Of a DNA stretch of 15,894 nt, positions 14,061 to 15,894 are shown piece by piece; positions within the stretch are counted from its first letter, which is position 1; each line of letters opens with the position of its first letter. A program made the translations under genes and the position numbers. The stretch lies in assembly GCA_937926065.1 (NCBI GenBank), contig CALANM010000179.1:1-15894 (forward strand). The letters are read 5' to 3'. The stretch comes from an uncultured Microbacterium sp. (lineage in GTDB: Bacteria; Actinomycetota; Actinomycetes; Actinomycetales; Microbacteriaceae). Below the pieces are notes generated by a model, which did no database searches, was not told the DNA's origin, and saw only the letters and a program-made list of their open reading frames with translations.

Positions 14061-14066
14061 GGCTGC

Positions 14067-14747
14067 ATGACGATCAGATCACCGTGGACGTGCATTCTCT
14101 GGGACGTCGACGGTACCGTCGTCGACGCATCGGAGGGCATCCTGCGGCGTCTGACGATCTGCCTGGAGCACTTCGGTCTGCCCGCGCCCAAGCGTGAAGA
14201 GCTCGTGCACTGGATCGGCCCGCCCATGTACGAGTCGTTCCAGACGAACGTCGGCATGACGGGCGAGCGTGCGGCCGAAGCCGTGGCCTACTACCGGCAG
14301 ATCGGCCGCGCCGAGGGCTATGCGAGCGGCGCACGCCTCTATCCCGGCATCGCGGCCGTGATCGGCGATCTCGCCGCGCTCGGGGTTCCGCAGGCGACGG
14401 CGAGCTCCAAGCCCGAGAACCAGGTCGAGTTCCTCATGGACCACTTCGACCTCGCCCCGCACCTGCAGGTCATCGTCGGCGCGACGCCCGACGAGAAGAC
14501 GCGCGCGACCAAGTCGGACGTCATCGCCGAGGCGCTCCGCCAGCTCGAGGAGGGCGGGCACGACACCAGCCGCCCCGTGCTCATCGGCGACCGTCACCAT
14601 GACATCGACGGTGCCGCCGACTACGGCGTGCCCGTGATCTTCGTGCGCTGGGGATTCAGCTGGCCGCACGAGTCGGAGGGCGCACAGGCCGTCGTCGACG
14701 ACATCGACCAGCTCCGCAGCCTCCTCTTCATCGAGGACGACGAGTGA
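14067..14747 (+). CDS. HAD-family hydrolase (phosphoglycolate phosphatase-like)
   Basis: The 226-residue product has all HAD motifs. Motif I is DVDGT with nucleophile Asp13 and acid Asp15. Motif II is TASSKP (Ser113/Ser114), with Lys115 and Lys149 as candidates for motif III. Motif IV is IGDRHHDIDGA (Asp175, Asp179). An alpha-helical C1 cap lies between residues 20 and 95 (EGILRRLTICLEHFGLPAPKREELVHWIGPPMYESFQ). This is the Gph/5'-nucleotidase-like branch of subfamily IA. Likely substrates are small phosphomonoesters (phosphoglycolate, nucleoside monophosphates), but the exact one is not readable. The stop overlaps the next gene by 4 nt (GTGA), so the two are translationally coupled. Confidence 0.9.
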   Translation: MTIRSPWTCILWDVDGTVVDASEGILRRLTICLEHFGLPAPKREELVHWIGPPMYESFQTNVGMTGERAAEAVAYYRQIGRAEGYASGARLYPGIAAVIGDLAALGVPQATASSKPENQVEFLMDHFDLAPHLQVIVGATPDEKTRATKSDVIAEALRQLEEGGHDTSRPVLIGDRHHDIDGAADYGVPVIFVRWGFSWPHESEGAQAVVDDIDQLRSLLFIEDDE

Positions 14748-15832
14748 ACGAGACCCTGGAGGCCATCCTGCGGTGGGGAGTCCCCGCCGCGATCGTCTTC
14801 GGGGTCGCCGCGGTCGCCGTCGCCATCGGCGCCTGGATCATCCGGCGCGCCCGGCGCGGACCGCGTGCACGGGCCGCTGCCGAGGCTGAGCGCACGCAGG
14901 CGGGTGTCGCGCTCGTCGCGCTCGACGATGCGGTCGCCGAGCTCGAGCTCGAAGTGGGCCTGTCGGGCGCGCTGTACGACGGCACCGCTCCCCCGACCCT
15001 GCGGCGAGCGCGCATGACGGCGCAGCATGCGCGGGATGCCGCGTTCGAGCAGCTGCGGGAGCTGACGCCTGACACGCATCCGTCGGTGGTCGCGCGCGTC
15101 AGCCGCGGCATCCGCTCTCGCGCCGATGCGGCTGCCGCTGAAATCGCGCGCGCCCGCCGCCAGCACACGGAATGGATGGCGGCGCACCGGTCGGCTCCCG
15201 CGCAGGTGGCTGAGGCGAAGGAGCGTGCCGCGGCGCTGCGGGCCGACATGGGCGACGCCGACGCTCTCGTGGCGGAGCTCTCCGCGCGGTTCGACGACGC
15301 GGAGGTCGCAGACGCGCGCGACGCCGCGGCGGAGGCGTCGGTCGCGCTGGCCGAAGCCGATGAGCTGCTGGCGGCGGCGGAGACGCTCGCAGCCGACCCG
15401 ACACGTTCCGCGCTGTCGGCCCTCGCGGAGGCCGAGCGTGCGCTCCGTCGCGGGCAGAGCGCAGCCCGCTCGCTCGAGGAGCAGCACCGCCTGGTCACGG
15501 ATGCCGCTCGCGCGGTGGCGGATGAGATCGATGCGGCACGCACGGCGCTTCGTCAGGCCGAGGCCCTGCGCGCCGATCTGGAGCCTGCCGACGCGGAGCG
15601 GCTGGGCACAGAGGTGCGCGCGCTGCTGGCGACCCTGGAGTCGATCGAGCCGACGGCATCCCGCCGACCGGCCGAGGCTGTCGCCGCCATCGCACGTCTT
15701 CGCGACAGACTCGACCTCGCTGTCGGCGACCTCGACCTTCATCCGCTTCGCCTCCTGGAGCATCAGCACGTCGTCGATGAGCTCCTGGGTCGCCGCCTGG
15801 GTGGCGTTGGGCTGGCGCGAGGTGAGCTGTAA
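14744..15832 (+). CDS. Membrane-anchored coiled-coil protein; 3' end probably chimeric
   Basis: The GTG at 14744 overlaps the HAD stop (GTGA). Residues 11-33 form one membrane span (WGVPAAIVFGVAAVAVAIGAWII), followed by basic RRARRGPRAR. From about residue 45 to 320 the protein is almost wholly Ala/Glu/Arg/Asp/Leu with heptad-like spacing, predicting long coiled coils in the cytoplasm. No enzyme motif is seen and I do not recognise a named family. The apparent stop at 15830-15832 is suspect. From about 15696 on, the antisense strand encodes a foreign SurA-like peptide and the plus frame turns into unrelated sequence (HPLRLLEHQHVVDELLGRR). Only residues 1 to about 318 should be taken as real; the true C-terminus is missing. 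Confidence 0.65.
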   Translation: MNETLEAILRWGVPAAIVFGVAAVAVAIGAWIIRRARRGPRARAAAEAERTQAGVALVALDDAVAELELEVGLSGALYDGTAPPTLRRARMTAQHARDAAFEQLRELTPDTHPSVVARVSRGIRSRADAAAAEIARARRQHTEWMAAHRSAPAQVAEAKERAAALRADMGDADALVAELSARFDDAEVADARDAAAEASVALAEADELLAAAETLAADPTRSALSALAEAERALRRGQSAARSLEEQHRLVTDAARAVADEIDAARTALRQAEALRADLEPADAERLGTEVRALLATLESIEPTASRRPAEAVAAIARLRDRLDLAVGDLDLHPLRLLEHQHVVDELLGRRLGGVGLARGEL

Positions 15833-15894
15833 GAGCTTCGCCCGCTGTGCGATCTCGTAGCTGGTGATCGCCTGGTCGTTGACGACGACCTTGA
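15696..15894 (-). CDS. SurA N-terminal-domain fragment, foreign to the rest of the window
   Basis: The minus strand from the right edge reads KVVVNDQAITSYEIAQRAKL, then LQLTSRQPNATQAATQELID and DVLMLQEAKRMKVEVADSEV before changing abruptly. This is the N-terminal pattern of proteobacterial SurA/peptidyl-prolyl isomerase chaperones: a VVNDxxITxxDIxQR start, then ELIDxxLxxQEAKRxxxxVxDxEV. It looks most like alphaproteobacterial members. SurA helps outer-membrane proteins fold in the periplasm of Gram-negative bacteria. Both ends are missing: the signal peptide lies beyond the window, and the PPIase domains are replaced by antisense of the coiled-coil gene near 15696. A TTA Leu codon is present, rare in high-GC actinobacteria. 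I read it as a piece joined by chimera, not as a working gene. Confidence 0.6.

Noticed and set aside
14621..15769. A continuous minus-strand open frame joining the SurA-like peptide to ~350 more residues
   Set aside because: Only the first part is protein-like. After about 15696 it is the complement of the coiled-coil and HAD genes, so it is not one real SurA-family protein.

Overview
The window is high-GC DNA with actinobacterial codon use. The best fit is Microbacteriaceae, probably Microbacterium-like. This rests on a small-type PurL, the actinobacterial mismatch endonuclease NucS, many apparently leaderless starts (TANNNT about 6 nt before ATG or GTG) and the frequent 'gGATGCc' word. The genus is inferred from sequence style, not from a search.

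Layout. (1) 1-3313, minus strand: the 5' end of a membrane-anchored protein that runs off the left edge. Then, read right to left, come a very acidic disordered protein, purL (purine synthesis) and a 44-residue single-span membrane protein just behind purL. (2) 3435-3770, plus: a DksA/TraR-type zinc-finger protein. (3) 3834-11619, minus: eight tightly packed genes read as one operon. In transcription order they are a lipoprotein solute-binding protein, two NitT/TauT-type permeases and the ATPase, an NTF2/SnoaL-like protein, two tandem paralogous AraC-type regulators and an FAD aromatic-ring-type monooxygenase. Together they look like a self-regulated import and oxidation system for a small, possibly aromatic, organic compound. 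Neither a ring-cleavage enzyme nor the substrate can be seen. (4) 11853-13221, plus: an ArsR-family repressor and a two-domain SRPBCC (AHSA1) protein. Their start region has a clear -35/-10 pair and an 18-bp palindrome that covers the start codon; a strong hairpin ends the unit. (5) 13324-15832, plus: nucS, a HAD-family phosphatase and a membrane-anchored coiled-coil protein that overlaps the HAD gene by 4 nt.

The last ~190 bp (about 15696-15894) do not fit the rest. Read on the minus strand they encode a peptide typical of the N-terminal region of proteobacterial (alphaproteobacterial-looking) SurA chaperone/PPIases, cut by the window edge. The coiled-coil gene reads into it in antisense. 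The simplest explanation is a chimeric join near 15.7 kb (misassembly or mixed DNA), so the C-terminus of the coiled-coil protein should not be trusted.

The most interesting biology is the eight-gene transporter/NTF2/AraC-AraC/monooxygenase operon and the ArsR operator placed directly on a leaderless start codon. No tRNA, rRNA, CRISPR array or insertion sequence was seen.
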